NCBI GenBank assembly: GCA_964512635.1
Contig: CAZEJB010000018.1
Span: 1 to 64,000, forward strand
Direction: 5' to 3'
Origin: JADZFO01 sp964512635
Lineage (GTDB): Bacteria; 4484-113; JAFGCY01
Length of the DNA: 64,000 bases
In this document: one piece after another, positions 8,619 through 16,733 of the stretch
Layout of the letters: each line of letters begins with the position of its first letter
Numbering within the stretch: position 1 is the first letter of the stretch
Position numbers and translations under genes: made by a program
The notes under the pieces: generated by a model
Told to the model about the DNA's origin: nothing
What the model saw: the letters and a program-made list of their open reading frames with translations, nothing else
Database searches by the model: none

Positions 8619-9557
8619 GTGGCCAACCTTCCGGTGGAAAACTTCCTCTCAACGCCGCCGTGCCCGTTCCGGCGCGTCAGTTTCGGCTGCGCGCATTGCA
8701 CGGTCAGCACCGACAGCCACATCTCCGAGGTTGACCCCCTGACCTGCATGAACTGCGAGGTGCCGAAGATCATCTCGGAGCCGCGCTGCCGGCATCTAAG
8801 TCTCGGCACCGAACTGAAGCCCTACCGCGGCGAGGGACGGCTGGTTACCTCCATGGCCTGTCGCGCCCTGAACATCAAGCTCTACAGCCTCAAGACCTGC
8901 GAGGAGTGCCCGCTCTACAGCGAGGTCGAGAGCCTCGCCGAAGTGATGCGCGTCAAGGCCGAGCTGGCCGAAATCCAGCTTCCGATGCGCGAAAGCCTGA
9001 TCGAGGAGATCGCCCGCGACATCCGCCTGGAGTACGGCGTGCGGGAAAGCGAGGCGCCGGAGCCCCAGCCGATTCGTTGCTGGCGCTTCCCCGAAGGCCG
9101 TTGCCGCAAGTTCCCGGTCTACACCCGCGGCAAGGTCACGGTCATTCTGAAAAACAACGAACGCAACAACGAGCTCTACACCCGGGCAATCCTGCCGGCG
9201 CTGAAAGAAATGCACCTCACCGCCTATCGCATTGACGAAGAGCAGGCGGGTGAAGAGGAGATGTGCCGTTCCTGCGAGAATGTCCAGGAAAGCGACTATG
9301 CCATCATCAACCTCGACGACTGGGATACCAACACGCTCTTCCTGACCGGCATCGTCTACGGCATTGGCCGGCGGATCGCGATGCTCAAGAACATGGCGCT
9401 GACCGAGGTGCCGCTGCCGGGACGGCTGGAGCACGACCTGGTGCGCTATGAAGGTGTGGACCAGCTCAAGGACCGGCTGATGGACCACTTCAGGCCCTAT
9501 GTGAAGCCGGGGGCGACGGATGGGCCAGAAGGCGGGCGGGGCGAGGAACTGCAGTGA
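8619..9557 (+). CDS. Cys-rich protein with nucleotide-fold-like C-terminal domain
   Basis: About 312 residues if started at GTG 8619, which follows TAAACT by 5 nt; GTG 8601 is an alternative. The N-terminal half holds many cysteines in pairs (CAHC, CMNC, CEECP, CRKFP with an upstream Cys), suggesting one or more metal sites. A helical linker follows (about residues 105-145). The C-terminal domain begins VTVILKNNERNNELY and continues with SDYAIINLDDWDTNTLFLTGIVYGIG and RRIAMLKN. This pattern, with an Asn/Asp-rich turn and an alternating beta-alpha layout, resembles nucleoside-2-deoxyribosyltransferase or TIR-like folds, but this is inference. It ends overlapping the next gene by 4 nt, and that gene also encodes a Cys4 zinc ribbon. 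Confidence 0.65.
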   Translation: MANLPVENFLSTPPCPFRRVSFGCAHCTVSTDSHISEVDPLTCMNCEVPKIISEPRCRHLSLGTELKPYRGEGRLVTSMACRALNIKLYSLKTCEECPLYSEVESLAEVMRVKAELAEIQLPMRESLIEEIARDIRLEYGVRESEAPEPQPIRCWRFPEGRCRKFPVYTRGKVTVILKNNERNNELYTRAILPALKEMHLTAYRIDEEQAGEEEMCRSCENVQESDYAIINLDDWDTNTLFLTGIVYGIGRRIAMLKNMALTEVPLPGRLEHDLVRYEGVDQLKDRLMDHFRPYVKPGATDGPEGGRGEELQ

Positions 9558-9838
9558 TTGACGCGAATATCAGCGTCACTCTGCCAGGCGAGCTCAAGCT
9601 CGACTGCCCAAACTGCAAGGGCCAGTTCAGTGTGCCAGCGGTGCTTGTCTCGCGGCGGCAGTTCATCGGCTGCCCGCTGTGTCTGAAGAACTTCAACGTT
9701 TATGACGGCCTGTCTGGTGATGTCCGCCGGCGGATCTATCACGCTGTGCGCGACTACATCGAGCAGCGCGTCTATGAGACCAAGGCGATGGAGGCCCAGG
9801 GCTACTTCGAGGACAAGGCCAACCTGCCGCCGGAGTAA
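9554..9838 (+). CDS. Small Cys4 zinc-ribbon protein
   Basis: 94 residues. A CPNC pair (about residues 17-20) and a CPLC pair (about 38-41) are 17 residues apart, a zinc-ribbon spacing. A helical C-terminus rich in Tyr, Arg and Glu follows. The start overlaps the stop of the preceding Cys-rich gene by 4 nt, implying coupled translation and related function. No specific family recognised. Confidence 0.65.
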   Translation: MIDANISVTLPGELKLDCPNCKGQFSVPAVLVSRRQFIGCPLCLKNFNVYDGLSGDVRRRIYHAVRDYIEQRVYETKAMEAQGYFEDKANLPPE

Positions 9839-9958
9839 GGCAGAGCATTGTTCTTCAGCTATTCCAGCGGGACCTCGTAAACTTCTCGGCTTAAGCGGGA
9901 CTTTGGCGGGCAACGAAATCTTCCATTCGATTGCAATAAATGCTCCAGTCATAGAGGT

Positions 9959-10411
9959 ATGTTTAGCCTGATGCGCTTGCAGCCTCCAGCAGGAATGCGT
10001 TTGGCTTCAGCGGCGTGGGCTCTTGCCCTGATCGCCGCTCCAGCCGCTGGCGCAGAATCTGCCGGGCCAGGCCCCGCTGAATACACCTGCTGCGGAGCCC
10101 AGTGCTGCTGCGTTCAGCCGCAGCCGGCTGTCGGCAGCGCAGCAGCGGTACCATCAACCTGCTGCACGTTCAGCATCGTTTCCGCGTCCGGTGCCGTTCA
10201 CTGCGAGTGTGTGCTGGTTGCAGCTGCCCAGGCTCCGACGTCTGCTGACAGCCAGGATCATGCAGGTGCAGCACCCTCCGCCATATTTGTCGATGCAGGC
10301 TGGCAGTTGCCTTCTGCACAGTGGCAGGACGCAGGTGCCGCGAGCCGCGAGCCGCATGCCGCAGACAGCGAGTACTACGCAATGCTCGCCAGTACAGTTC
10401 TTCGGATCTAA
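9959..10411 (+). CDS. Secreted Cys-rich protein
   Basis: Up to 150 residues. A signal peptide is visible (about residues 13-32, LASAAWALALIAAPAAGAES). The mature part opens with a cysteine cluster (CCGAQCCC), then STCC and HCEC, and ends in an Ala/Ser/Gln-rich tail. GAGG sits only 1 nt before ATG 9959, so ATG 9971 or 9995 could be the real start. It lies 108 nt before a metallothionein-like ORF, and the two may form a metal-handling pair, one exported and one cytoplasmic. No family recognised. Confidence 0.5.
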   Translation: MFSLMRLQPPAGMRLASAAWALALIAAPAAGAESAGPGPAEYTCCGAQCCCVQPQPAVGSAAAVPSTCCTFSIVSASGAVHCECVLVAAAQAPTSADSQDHAGAAPSAIFVDAGWQLPSAQWQDAGAASREPHAADSEYYAMLASTVLRI

Positions 10412-10519
10412 AGATTGCCCCGGGCTGCGAGCTCTGTCCGCCGCCCGGTGTGTCAAGGTCTGCGCGACCAGCTTGAGCAATCTGCGGGCCCATGGGCTCG
10501 ATAACATCCGGAGAAACAA

Positions 10520-10696
10520 ATGACTACATCCACGTCCAACGACAACAAGTGCAGCTGCGATTGCAGCCGTGACGCCGCCGGTGCCTGCGAGTGCGTCTGC
10601 CGCGATGCCAGTGGCAATGAGTGCTGCAGGGCCAGTGCTGCACCGACCTGCTGTGCAGGTGAAAACACGGCCAGCTCCTGCGGATGCGGGTGCTGA
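10520..10696 (+). CDS. Metallothionein-like 58-residue Cys-rich protein
   Basis: 58 residues with 13 cysteines and no aromatic residues, read from ATG 10520 (GGAG 6 nt upstream) to TGA 10696. The Cys are arranged in CxCxC triplets (KCSCDC near residue 11, CECVC near 23, CGCGC at the very end) with two CC pairs between. This density and spacing are those of metallothioneins that chelate Cu, Zn or Cd, but I cannot assign it to a known bacterial family. No signal peptide, so probably cytoplasmic. A strong terminator follows at 10748. Confidence 0.65.
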   Translation: MTTSTSNDNKCSCDCSRDAAGACECVCRDASGNECCRASAAPTCCAGENTASSCGCGC

Positions 10697-10747
10697 GAAT
10701 AAGCAGCGGCGCTCACGACCGTGGTGCTGAAGCATTAGCATGATCAG

Positions 10748-10779
10748 GGGGCCGGGAGACCGGCCCCTACTTAATTTTT
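10748..10779 (+). terminator. Rho-independent terminator
   Basis: Perfect 8-bp stem GGGGCCGG/CCGGCCCC with GAGA loop (10748-10767), then a T-rich run ending TTTTT at 10779. It closes the Cys-rich gene pair. Confidence 0.8.
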
Positions 10780-10827
10780 GTGCTGCCTCTGTGCTTCCAC
10801 CTGCAAGCGTGGCGGATGTATGCCACC

Positions 10828-10833
10828 TAAAAT
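10828..10833 (+). promoter_or_regulatory. -10 box TAAAAT, leaderless spacing
   Basis: TAAAAT followed by exactly 6 nt and ATG 10840, with no Shine-Dalgarno. Confidence 0.5.
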
Positions 10834-10839
10834 AGCTGC

Positions 10840-11250
10840 ATGATCTCCTCGCATCCCTTCGCCCAGCAGTTCCTTGACCACATGGCCCGGACCCAGCAGG
10901 CCTATACCGAGCGACGGCTGGAGGACTATCTGGCGGGCTTCGCTGAGCACTACAGCTCGGTCCTGCTCGGCACGGACTGGGGCGAGGACAAGACCGGGCT
11001 GCGCAGCAAGATGCTGGCCGACTTCGAGCGCTTTGAGCTGCTCAGCATGGACTTCGAGGTCCTGCATCACTGGTACGCCGGCGAGACGGGATTTGCTCAG
11101 CTTGCTTACCTGACCCGGCTGAAGGTTCGTGCGAGCGGCAAGGTGCTGCTCGACCGGCGCCAGAACATCCTGGTCGGCGAGCATCAGGGCGAGGGCCGCT
11201 GGCTGCTGAGTTGCAAGATCGTGCTCAAGGCTGAGAACGTCTATGAGTAG
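10840..11250 (+). CDS. SnoaL/NTF2-like domain protein
   Basis: 136 residues. A first helix pair with QQAYTERRLEDYLAGFAEHYSS is followed by a curved beta-sheet pattern (FEVLHHWYAGETGFAQLAYLTRLKV, then WLLSCKIVLK), typical of the NTF2/SnoaL cone fold that often holds a small ligand or acts as a polyketide cyclase-like or stress protein. No catalytic assignment is possible. It starts at an ATG 6 nt after TAAAAT and therefore is probably leaderless. It precedes bshA by 85 nt but has its own promoter-like box. Confidence 0.65.
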   Translation: MISSHPFAQQFLDHMARTQQAYTERRLEDYLAGFAEHYSSVLLGTDWGEDKTGLRSKMLADFERFELLSMDFEVLHHWYAGETGFAQLAYLTRLKVRASGKVLLDRRQNILVGEHQGEGRWLLSCKIVLKAENVYE

Positions 11251-11323
11251 CCCAGCAGCAGCGGGCAGCCCTGGCTTAAGGCTTTCAGCGACAGTCTTAA
11301 CCCCAAGTTACCGCTGGCAATGG

Positions 11324-11329
11324 TAGTAT
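11324..11329 (+). promoter_or_regulatory. -10 box TAGTAT, leaderless spacing
   Basis: TAGTAT followed by exactly 6 nt and GTG 11336, the bshA start. No Shine-Dalgarno is present. Confidence 0.5.
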
Positions 11330-11335
11330 CAAAGT

Positions 11336-12583
11336 GTGGAGCGGCTCAGAATTGGCATTACCTGCTACCCCACCTTTGGCGGCAGCGGGGTTATTGCGAC
11401 TGAATTAGGCATCGCACTGGCCGAACTGGGCCATGAGGTGCACTTTATTTCAAGCCGGATTCCAGTCCGGCTGCAGCTTAACTCGATGGCCGATGTCTCG
11501 TTCCATGAGGTCAACACCTACACCTACGCCCTGTTTCAGGACCGGCCCTACACACTGACACTGGCGGCCAAGATGGCTGAGGTTGCAGAAACCTACAACC
11601 TCGACCTGCTGCATGTGCACTACGCCATTCCGCATGCGATCAGTGCCCACCTGGCCCAGGAGATGCTTGAAGGCCGAATCAAGGTTGTTACCACTCTGCA
11701 CGGGACGGACATCACCCTGGTTGGACAGGACCCCAGCCTGCACAAGATCACGCGCTTTGCCATCAACCGTTCTGATGTAGTCACGGCCGTTTCGCAGTGG
11801 CTCAAGGCTGAAACCGAGAAGGAGTTCAGCCCGCGGCGTGAAGTTGTCGTCGTGCGCAATTTCGTTGATACCAAACTGTTCACTCCACAGGCGGCCAGTC
11901 CCTGGCCCGGTCGGCATCTGTGTCCCGGCAACCTGCCGACTCTGATTCACGTCTCAAACTTCCGCCCGGTCAAGCGCGCCGCCGACGCCGTCGATATCTT
12001 TTCCCGGGTGGTGCAAAAGCAGGACTGCCGTCTGTTGATGGTTGGGGACGGCCCCGACCTGGGTACTGCTCTGCAGCGCGCCAAAGAGCTTGGAGTAATA
12101 GATAAGGTTTCATTCCTGGGCAACCGCGAGGATGTCGCCAACCTGCTGGCCGCCAGTGATATCGTCCTGGTGCCGAGCGCGAGCGAAAGTTTCGGGCTCT
12201 CAGCGCTGGAGGCGATGGCCTGCGGCTGTGCGGTGATCTCAAGCAACATCGGCGGTCTGCCTGAGGTCTTCGACGACGGGGTACACGGCTATCGCTGTGA
12301 ACTCGGTGATACCGAGACCATGGCAGCCCGGGTTATCGAGCTGCTGGGAGACCCGGCCCGCCTCGACGCCATGAAACTAGCCGCGCGTGAACACGCTGTG
12401 AAGAACTTCGACCTTTCAGTGGTGATTCCTGAGTACATCAGGGTGTATGGCCAGGCGCTGGGCCAGGACCTGCTGGCGCAGGGCATGCACCTGCCCCTGG
12501 CGGGCGGCGAGACGCGCCCCGCTCTGGGCGCTGCCACTGCCGAGCTGTGCGTTCCACAGCCCGTGAGGAGTCCCGGTGAATAA
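11336..12583 (+). CDS. bshA: BshA: N-acetyl-glucosaminyl L-malate synthase
   Basis: 415-residue GT4 glycosyltransferase. In bacillithiol synthesis BshA transfers GlcNAc from UDP-GlcNAc to L-malate. The N-terminus IGITCYPTFGGSGVIATELG is characteristic of BshA. The GT4 catalytic region is present: HVSNFRPVKR, the SESFGLSALEAMACG block with its E-x7-E donor-binding pattern, and SNIGGLPEV. It has a ~30-residue Pro/Ala-rich C-terminal tail. The thiE gene overlaps its stop by 8 nt. No bshB or bshC is in the window, so bacillithiol production is inferred, not shown. GTG start is leaderless-type. Confidence 0.88.
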   Translation: MERLRIGITCYPTFGGSGVIATELGIALAELGHEVHFISSRIPVRLQLNSMADVSFHEVNTYTYALFQDRPYTLTLAAKMAEVAETYNLDLLHVHYAIPHAISAHLAQEMLEGRIKVVTTLHGTDITLVGQDPSLHKITRFAINRSDVVTAVSQWLKAETEKEFSPRREVVVVRNFVDTKLFTPQAASPWPGRHLCPGNLPTLIHVSNFRPVKRAADAVDIFSRVVQKQDCRLLMVGDGPDLGTALQRAKELGVIDKVSFLGNREDVANLLAASDIVLVPSASESFGLSALEAMACGCAVISSNIGGLPEVFDDGVHGYRCELGDTETMAARVIELLGDPARLDAMKLAAREHAVKNFDLSVVIPEYIRVYGQALGQDLLAQGMHLPLAGGETRPALGAATAELCVPQPVRSPGE

Positions 12584-13736
12584 CCCCTCGGTCAACCTGG
12601 TGCTGGATTCCAACCTGCGGCTGCTGACCGAGCACCTTGGCCGGATCTGCAAGCTGCTCGAGCATCAGCCACTGCAGGCCGAGCTGCATGAGCAATTGGT
12701 TGAGCTGCATAAGCGGGCCAAGCTGGCTGAGCGGCGTCTGCGGATACGTTTCAGCCGCGGCCTGCTCAGCCTGGAGCCTGGAACCGAGCTGAGCACTGAG
12801 GAGAGCCGCGCAGCGCAGCCCCTGCCTGGTGTGGATCCGGACTCCACAGCCCTGAAGCCCTGCGTCGAAGCCGCCCGGGCACTGGAGAACTTCTTCCGCA
12901 GCTTCAGTCTGGCTGAAGAAGCTGAGATCTACCGCAAGCTGCGCTTTGATCTCAGCGCGCTGGCCAAGGAACAGGAAAGCCTCGTCCGCAGCTCCGCGGC
13001 ACCTGCCAATCTGGGCGGGCGAGCGGCTGCGGCGGAGTCCCAGTCGGGTCCACGCCGAATCTCCAGCGCTCTTGTTTCCTGCCCGCTCTATTTCATTCTT
13101 GACGAAAGCCTCTGTGAGAACCGTGATCCGCTGCGCCTCGGGATGGACGCCCTGGCTGGCGGAGTGCAGATTATCCAGCTGCGATTCAAGGCCCTCAGCA
13201 GCGCACGGCTGCTGGATCTCGCGCGCCGGCTCAAGCCGCTGTGCCAGGAGCGCGGCTGCATCCTGATCATCAATGACCGGCTGGACATCGCGCTGCTGGC
13301 CGGAGCAGATGGCCTGCACATAGGTGATGATGATCCGCCACTGCCTGATATCAAGGCACTGGCGCCACAGCTTCTGGTCGGTGTGACGGCGCGCAAGCCC
13401 CAGACCGCGCTTCGCGCCCAGGAGCAGGGAGCTGACTATGTGGCCTGCGGCAGCCTCTTCGGCAGCCCAACTAAGCCCGGCGTGCCGACAGTTGGTGTCA
13501 GGACATTGCAGCAGGTAGTCACCGCAGTTCAGATACCGGTAGTAGGAATCGGCGGTGTCACCCTGGAAAATTGCCACTCGGTGCTGGAGTCGGGAGCTCA
13601 GGGATTCTGCAGCATTTCACCCTTCGCCAGCGGACGTAAACCGCTGCGCAGCCTGGTACAGGAGTTCCTGAGAAAGGCGGCCTATGGTGATTCCCGCAGT
13701 CACTCTGCCTTACATGAAACAGTCGATACCCTGTGA
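12576..13736 (+). CDS. thiE: Thiamine-phosphate synthase ThiE with N-terminal ThiD2-like domain
   Basis: 386 residues, against ~210 for plain ThiE. Residues ~165-380 form the TIM barrel that couples HMP-PP and thiazole phosphate: IQLRFK, IINDRLDIALLAGADGLHIG, GVTARKPQ, YVACGSLFGSPTKPG and VVGIGGVTLEN. The N-terminal ~130 residues begin LDSNLRLLTEHLGRICKLLE and include YRKLRFDLSAL; the pattern 'LD.N...L.E.LR' plus 'LR.DL' recalls the ThiD2-type domain fused to ThiE in some lineages, here diverged (inference). A ~30-residue linker joins them. GTG start overlaps bshA; thiS follows 16 nt later. Confidence 0.85.
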   Translation: MNNPSVNLVLDSNLRLLTEHLGRICKLLEHQPLQAELHEQLVELHKRAKLAERRLRIRFSRGLLSLEPGTELSTEESRAAQPLPGVDPDSTALKPCVEAARALENFFRSFSLAEEAEIYRKLRFDLSALAKEQESLVRSSAAPANLGGRAAAAESQSGPRRISSALVSCPLYFILDESLCENRDPLRLGMDALAGGVQIIQLRFKALSSARLLDLARRLKPLCQERGCILIINDRLDIALLAGADGLHIGDDDPPLPDIKALAPQLLVGVTARKPQTALRAQEQGADYVACGSLFGSPTKPGVPTVGVRTLQQVVTAVQIPVVGIGGVTLENCHSVLESGAQGFCSISPFASGRKPLRSLVQEFLRKAAYGDSRSHSALHETVDTL

Positions 13737-13752
13737 AACCTCTTGACCTGAA

Positions 13753-13956
13753 ATGACTACGATTTGCGTAAACGGTCAGAATCGACCTTTCGACGGCCCG
13801 GTCGACGGAGCCGGGCTGTTGCTTGCGCTTGGCCTTTCCGAAGCGCCGCTGGTTGTCGAGCTCAACGGTAAAGTGATGTCCAGGGATGAGTTTGCCCGCA
13901 TTAGTCTGCAGGAGAGCGACTCGGTCGAACTTGTGTCAATTGTTGGCGGTGGTTAG
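13753..13956 (+). CDS. thiS: Sulfur carrier protein ThiS
   Basis: 67-residue beta-grasp protein ending ELVSIVGGG. The C-terminal Gly-Gly is the residue pair that ThiF adenylates and that becomes the thiocarboxylate donating sulfur to the thiazole ring. The hydrophobic core pattern (VNGQ, LLLALGL, VVELNGKVM) matches ThiS. It lies 16 nt after thiE in the same direction. thiG and thiF are not in the window. Confidence 0.85.
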   Translation: MTTICVNGQNRPFDGPVDGAGLLLALGLSEAPLVVELNGKVMSRDEFARISLQESDSVELVSIVGGG

Positions 13957-14046
13957 GAAAAAGACCCGATAAAAGCCAACATAGACAATGCCTTGGAATG
14001 ATAACAGCATATTTATCTACGGATAATCCGTGTTTACTCACAAAGT

Positions 14047-14075
14047 TTGCACTAAAGCCACTGTTGGAGTACAAT
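14047..14075 (+). promoter_or_regulatory. Promoter upstream of DUF885 gene
   Basis: TTGCAC (14047-14052), 17-nt spacer, TACAAT (14070-14075). It lies in an AT-rich 190-base gap after thiS. The leader contains a short hairpin (GCCCTATTTTAGGGC, 14083-14097). Confidence 0.55.
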
Positions 14076-14148
14076 GAAGGCCCTATTTTAGGGCTAATTG
14101 CTGATCTGGTCTGCTCCGAGGGCCAGTCGGCAACTCGAGGTGGCAAAG

Positions 14149-16629
14149 GTGGCAGGCCAGAATAAGAAGACTGGCGCCCCAGCGTCCAAGAGCCCGGCGG
14201 GCAAGACACCGGCCGGCAAGACGGCGGAGACGCAGGGCGTCGCTAGGGGTAGGGGAGCGCAGCAGGTTACAGCTAAGGGGGCGGACAAGTCCGGCCCTGC
14301 GCGCAGCTCCAAGCCAGAAAGCAAGTCCACTCCCGCCACGAAGTCCACTTCTGCATCAAAACCCGCGGTCGCTTCAGCGAAGTCAGCTTCGAAGACTTCA
14401 ACTAAGCCAATTGTCGAATCAAGTCGTGGTTCTGCGAAAAAGGAAGCTCGAGCTGCCAGTCCGGCTAAGGGCCTTGCGAGCAAGACTCCTTCAGTGAAAA
14501 ACCCTGGCTCCAAAACTGCGCCGGTCAAGGGCTCAGCAGCCAAAACTCCGGCACCCAAGATGACATCAGCCAAGACAACACTAACCAAGACAGGATCAGC
14601 CAAAGCGTCGCCGACCAAAACGGCTCCGGTCAAGTCGGATTCCAAGTCAGCATCAAAAACTGAAGCCAGGGCGTCCAGCAAGGCGGCTGCGACGCCTGCC
14701 AAGCCCACAACCAAGGTCACTTTGCCGGCGACTAAGACTGCTGCGCCTGCGGTTAAGACTTCAGCGACATTGCCGTTAAGAACGCATCTGCCACCGGCCA
14801 AGCCCGCGCCGGTCGTGAAGACCGGCGTTCAGCCGCCAACGCCGCCGCCGCCGCCGATTAAGCACGCCACGCCGGCCTCGAAGACGCCGCCCAAGGCTGC
14901 GCCTAAGGTCGAGCCCAAGCCGGCTGCATCGAAGACTGGTGTAACAGCGCGGATGTCTCCGGCAACGGCCGCCAAGGTTGCAGCCGCCCAGGGCGAGTTC
15001 GAGAAGCAGGCCCGCCGTTATCTGGACTGGATCGCCAAGCAGTATCCCGAGACCGCGACCTACCTCGGCCTCCATGACAACGACAACAAACTGACCTCCT
15101 TTCTGCCGAAATCGGTTGAGGAACGCCGCGACAAGCTGCGGGAGTTCCGTAAGGCCTTTTTTGAGCTGGACGAGCGCGGACTCGATGTAGACAGCAAGAT
15201 TGAGCGGCGTCTGATCGTCGACCACCTTGATGTCCAGCTCGCGCTGGAAAAGACCTGGGCGTCGGAGGAGCGCGATCCCAGCCTCTTCCTGCAGACCGGT
15301 GTCTATGGCTGCTATGCCATCACAATCCGCGAGTGCGGTGATGCTCCGATCGCTGCCGCCAAGATGACCGATCGCCTGACCGCGATTCCCAAGCTGCTCC
15401 AGCAGGGCAAGAAGCTGGTTACCCGGCCGACCCTGATCAACTGCGAAGTCGCTCTGACCTCCGGGCCGGGGGCGATCGCTTTCTTCAAGGACACCGTGGC
15501 CAAGTTCGCCAAGCGCGTCAAGGAAGGCAAGATTCGCCAGTCGATGCGAGAAGCGGCGCAGGCGGCCGAGGACGCAGTCGAAGACTACATGAAGTGGGTC
15601 AAGACCGAGCTGCTGCCGATTGCCACTCAGGACTTCTCAATCGGCCGCGAGCTGTTCAACCTCATGCTCGCCAAGCAGCACCACCTGGAGCTGGATGCCG
15701 ACCAGCTGATTTCGCTGGGCCAGAAAGAATATGAAACGACCGTGGCCGCGCTGGACATGATCTGTTCCCAGATCAACAAGCGTGCCGCCAAGCAATACAG
15801 CTGGGAGCAGTGGGTGGATATCGTCAAGCGCGACCACCCGACGAACTCCGAGCTGGTGCAGTATTACAGCGATGAAATGAAGCGCGCCAAGCGCTTCGTG
15901 ATTGAGCGTGCACTGGTGAATATCCCCGAGGGCGAGAAGATCGACGTCGTGCCGACGCCGGAGTTCGCCCGCCCGGTGATCCCTTATGCCGCTTATGTCC
16001 CGCCCGCGCCATTCGAGCGCGAGCAGCGCGGAACCTTCTGGGTCACCCCGGTCGACCGCGATATGAGCCCCGAGGAGATGGAGAAGCAGCTCCGTGACCA
16101 CTGCACGCACGGCATTGTTATCACCGCGCTGCATGAGGCCTATCCAGGCCACCACCTGCAGCTGACCGTGGCCAACCAGCTCAAGCACCGCCCACTGCGA
16201 GTGCTGCTGGGGACCAGCGTGTTTGATGAGGGCTGGGCGCTCTACTGCGAGCAGATGATGTGGGAGCAGGGTTTCTATGACGACCTGCGCGCCCGGCTGC
16301 TGCAGCTTAAGGACCAGCTCTGGCGGGCCTGCCGCGTGATCATTGACGGCAAGCTGCATACGGGCCAGATGACCCGCGAAGAGGCGGTCGACTTCCTGGT
16401 GGAGAAGGCCAAGCTCGAGCGGCCGAATGCCGAGGCGGAGGTGCTGCGCTATTGCCGCACTCCAACGCAGCCGATGAGCTATGTCGTAGGCAAGCAGCAG
16501 GTGCTGAGCGTCCTGGCCGACTACAAGGCCAAGCGCGGCGCGGCCTTCAACCTGCGCCAGTTCCACAACGAGTTCATCAGCCACGGCAGCTTGCCGATCA
16601 ACATGATCCGCCAGCTGATGGACGTGTAG
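14149..16629 (+). CDS. DUF885 zinc-hydrolase-like protein with H1-like Lys/Ala tail
   Basis: About 826 residues. The first ~270 residues are almost only Lys, Ala, Ser, Thr and Pro in short repeats (KTPAGKT, KTAPVK), a disordered, strongly basic tail like a histone H1 C-terminus. After residue ~285 begins a DUF885 domain: helical, with HEAYPGHHLQ near residue 680 (an HExxxHH-like metal site) followed by FDEGWALYCEQMMWE, whose Glu is the expected third ligand. DUF885 members are taken to be zinc peptidases or related hydrolases. The start is uncertain; GTG 14149 has GAGG 8 nt upstream, TTG 14098 and GTG 14140 are alternatives. No signal peptide is seen, so a cytoplasmic, possibly nucleic-acid- or surface-polymer-bound enzyme is likely. 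Confidence 0.8.
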   Translation: MAGQNKKTGAPASKSPAGKTPAGKTAETQGVARGRGAQQVTAKGADKSGPARSSKPESKSTPATKSTSASKPAVASAKSASKTSTKPIVESSRGSAKKEARAASPAKGLASKTPSVKNPGSKTAPVKGSAAKTPAPKMTSAKTTLTKTGSAKASPTKTAPVKSDSKSASKTEARASSKAAATPAKPTTKVTLPATKTAAPAVKTSATLPLRTHLPPAKPAPVVKTGVQPPTPPPPPIKHATPASKTPPKAAPKVEPKPAASKTGVTARMSPATAAKVAAAQGEFEKQARRYLDWIAKQYPETATYLGLHDNDNKLTSFLPKSVEERRDKLREFRKAFFELDERGLDVDSKIERRLIVDHLDVQLALEKTWASEERDPSLFLQTGVYGCYAITIRECGDAPIAAAKMTDRLTAIPKLLQQGKKLVTRPTLINCEVALTSGPGAIAFFKDTVAKFAKRVKEGKIRQSMREAAQAAEDAVEDYMKWVKTELLPIATQDFSIGRELFNLMLAKQHHLELDADQLISLGQKEYETTVAALDMICSQINKRAAKQYSWEQWVDIVKRDHPTNSELVQYYSDEMKRAKRFVIERALVNIPEGEKIDVVPTPEFARPVIPYAAYVPPAPFEREQRGTFWVTPVDRDMSPEEMEKQLRDHCTHGIVITALHEAYPGHHLQLTVANQLKHRPLRVLLGTSVFDEGWALYCEQMMWEQGFYDDLRARLLQLKDQLWRACRVIIDGKLHTGQMTREEAVDFLVEKAKLERPNAEAEVLRYCRTPTQPMSYVVGKQQVLSVLADYKAKRGAAFNLRQFHNEFISHGSLPINMIRQLMDV

Positions 16630-16733
16630 GGCTGCTGGCTAAGACCTCAGTAAAAAATCAAGCCTGCTTCAAGCATGGCTCAAGATCGCATATTCCCACT
16701 CAAACGTACGTATACTGCCCCCGGAGGCAGTGT

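Noticed and set aside
14840..14860. (CCG)n run in the DUF885 gene as a possible phase-variable tract
   Set aside because: A triplet run keeps frame whatever its length and codes for Pro in a disordered region; no switch effect expected.
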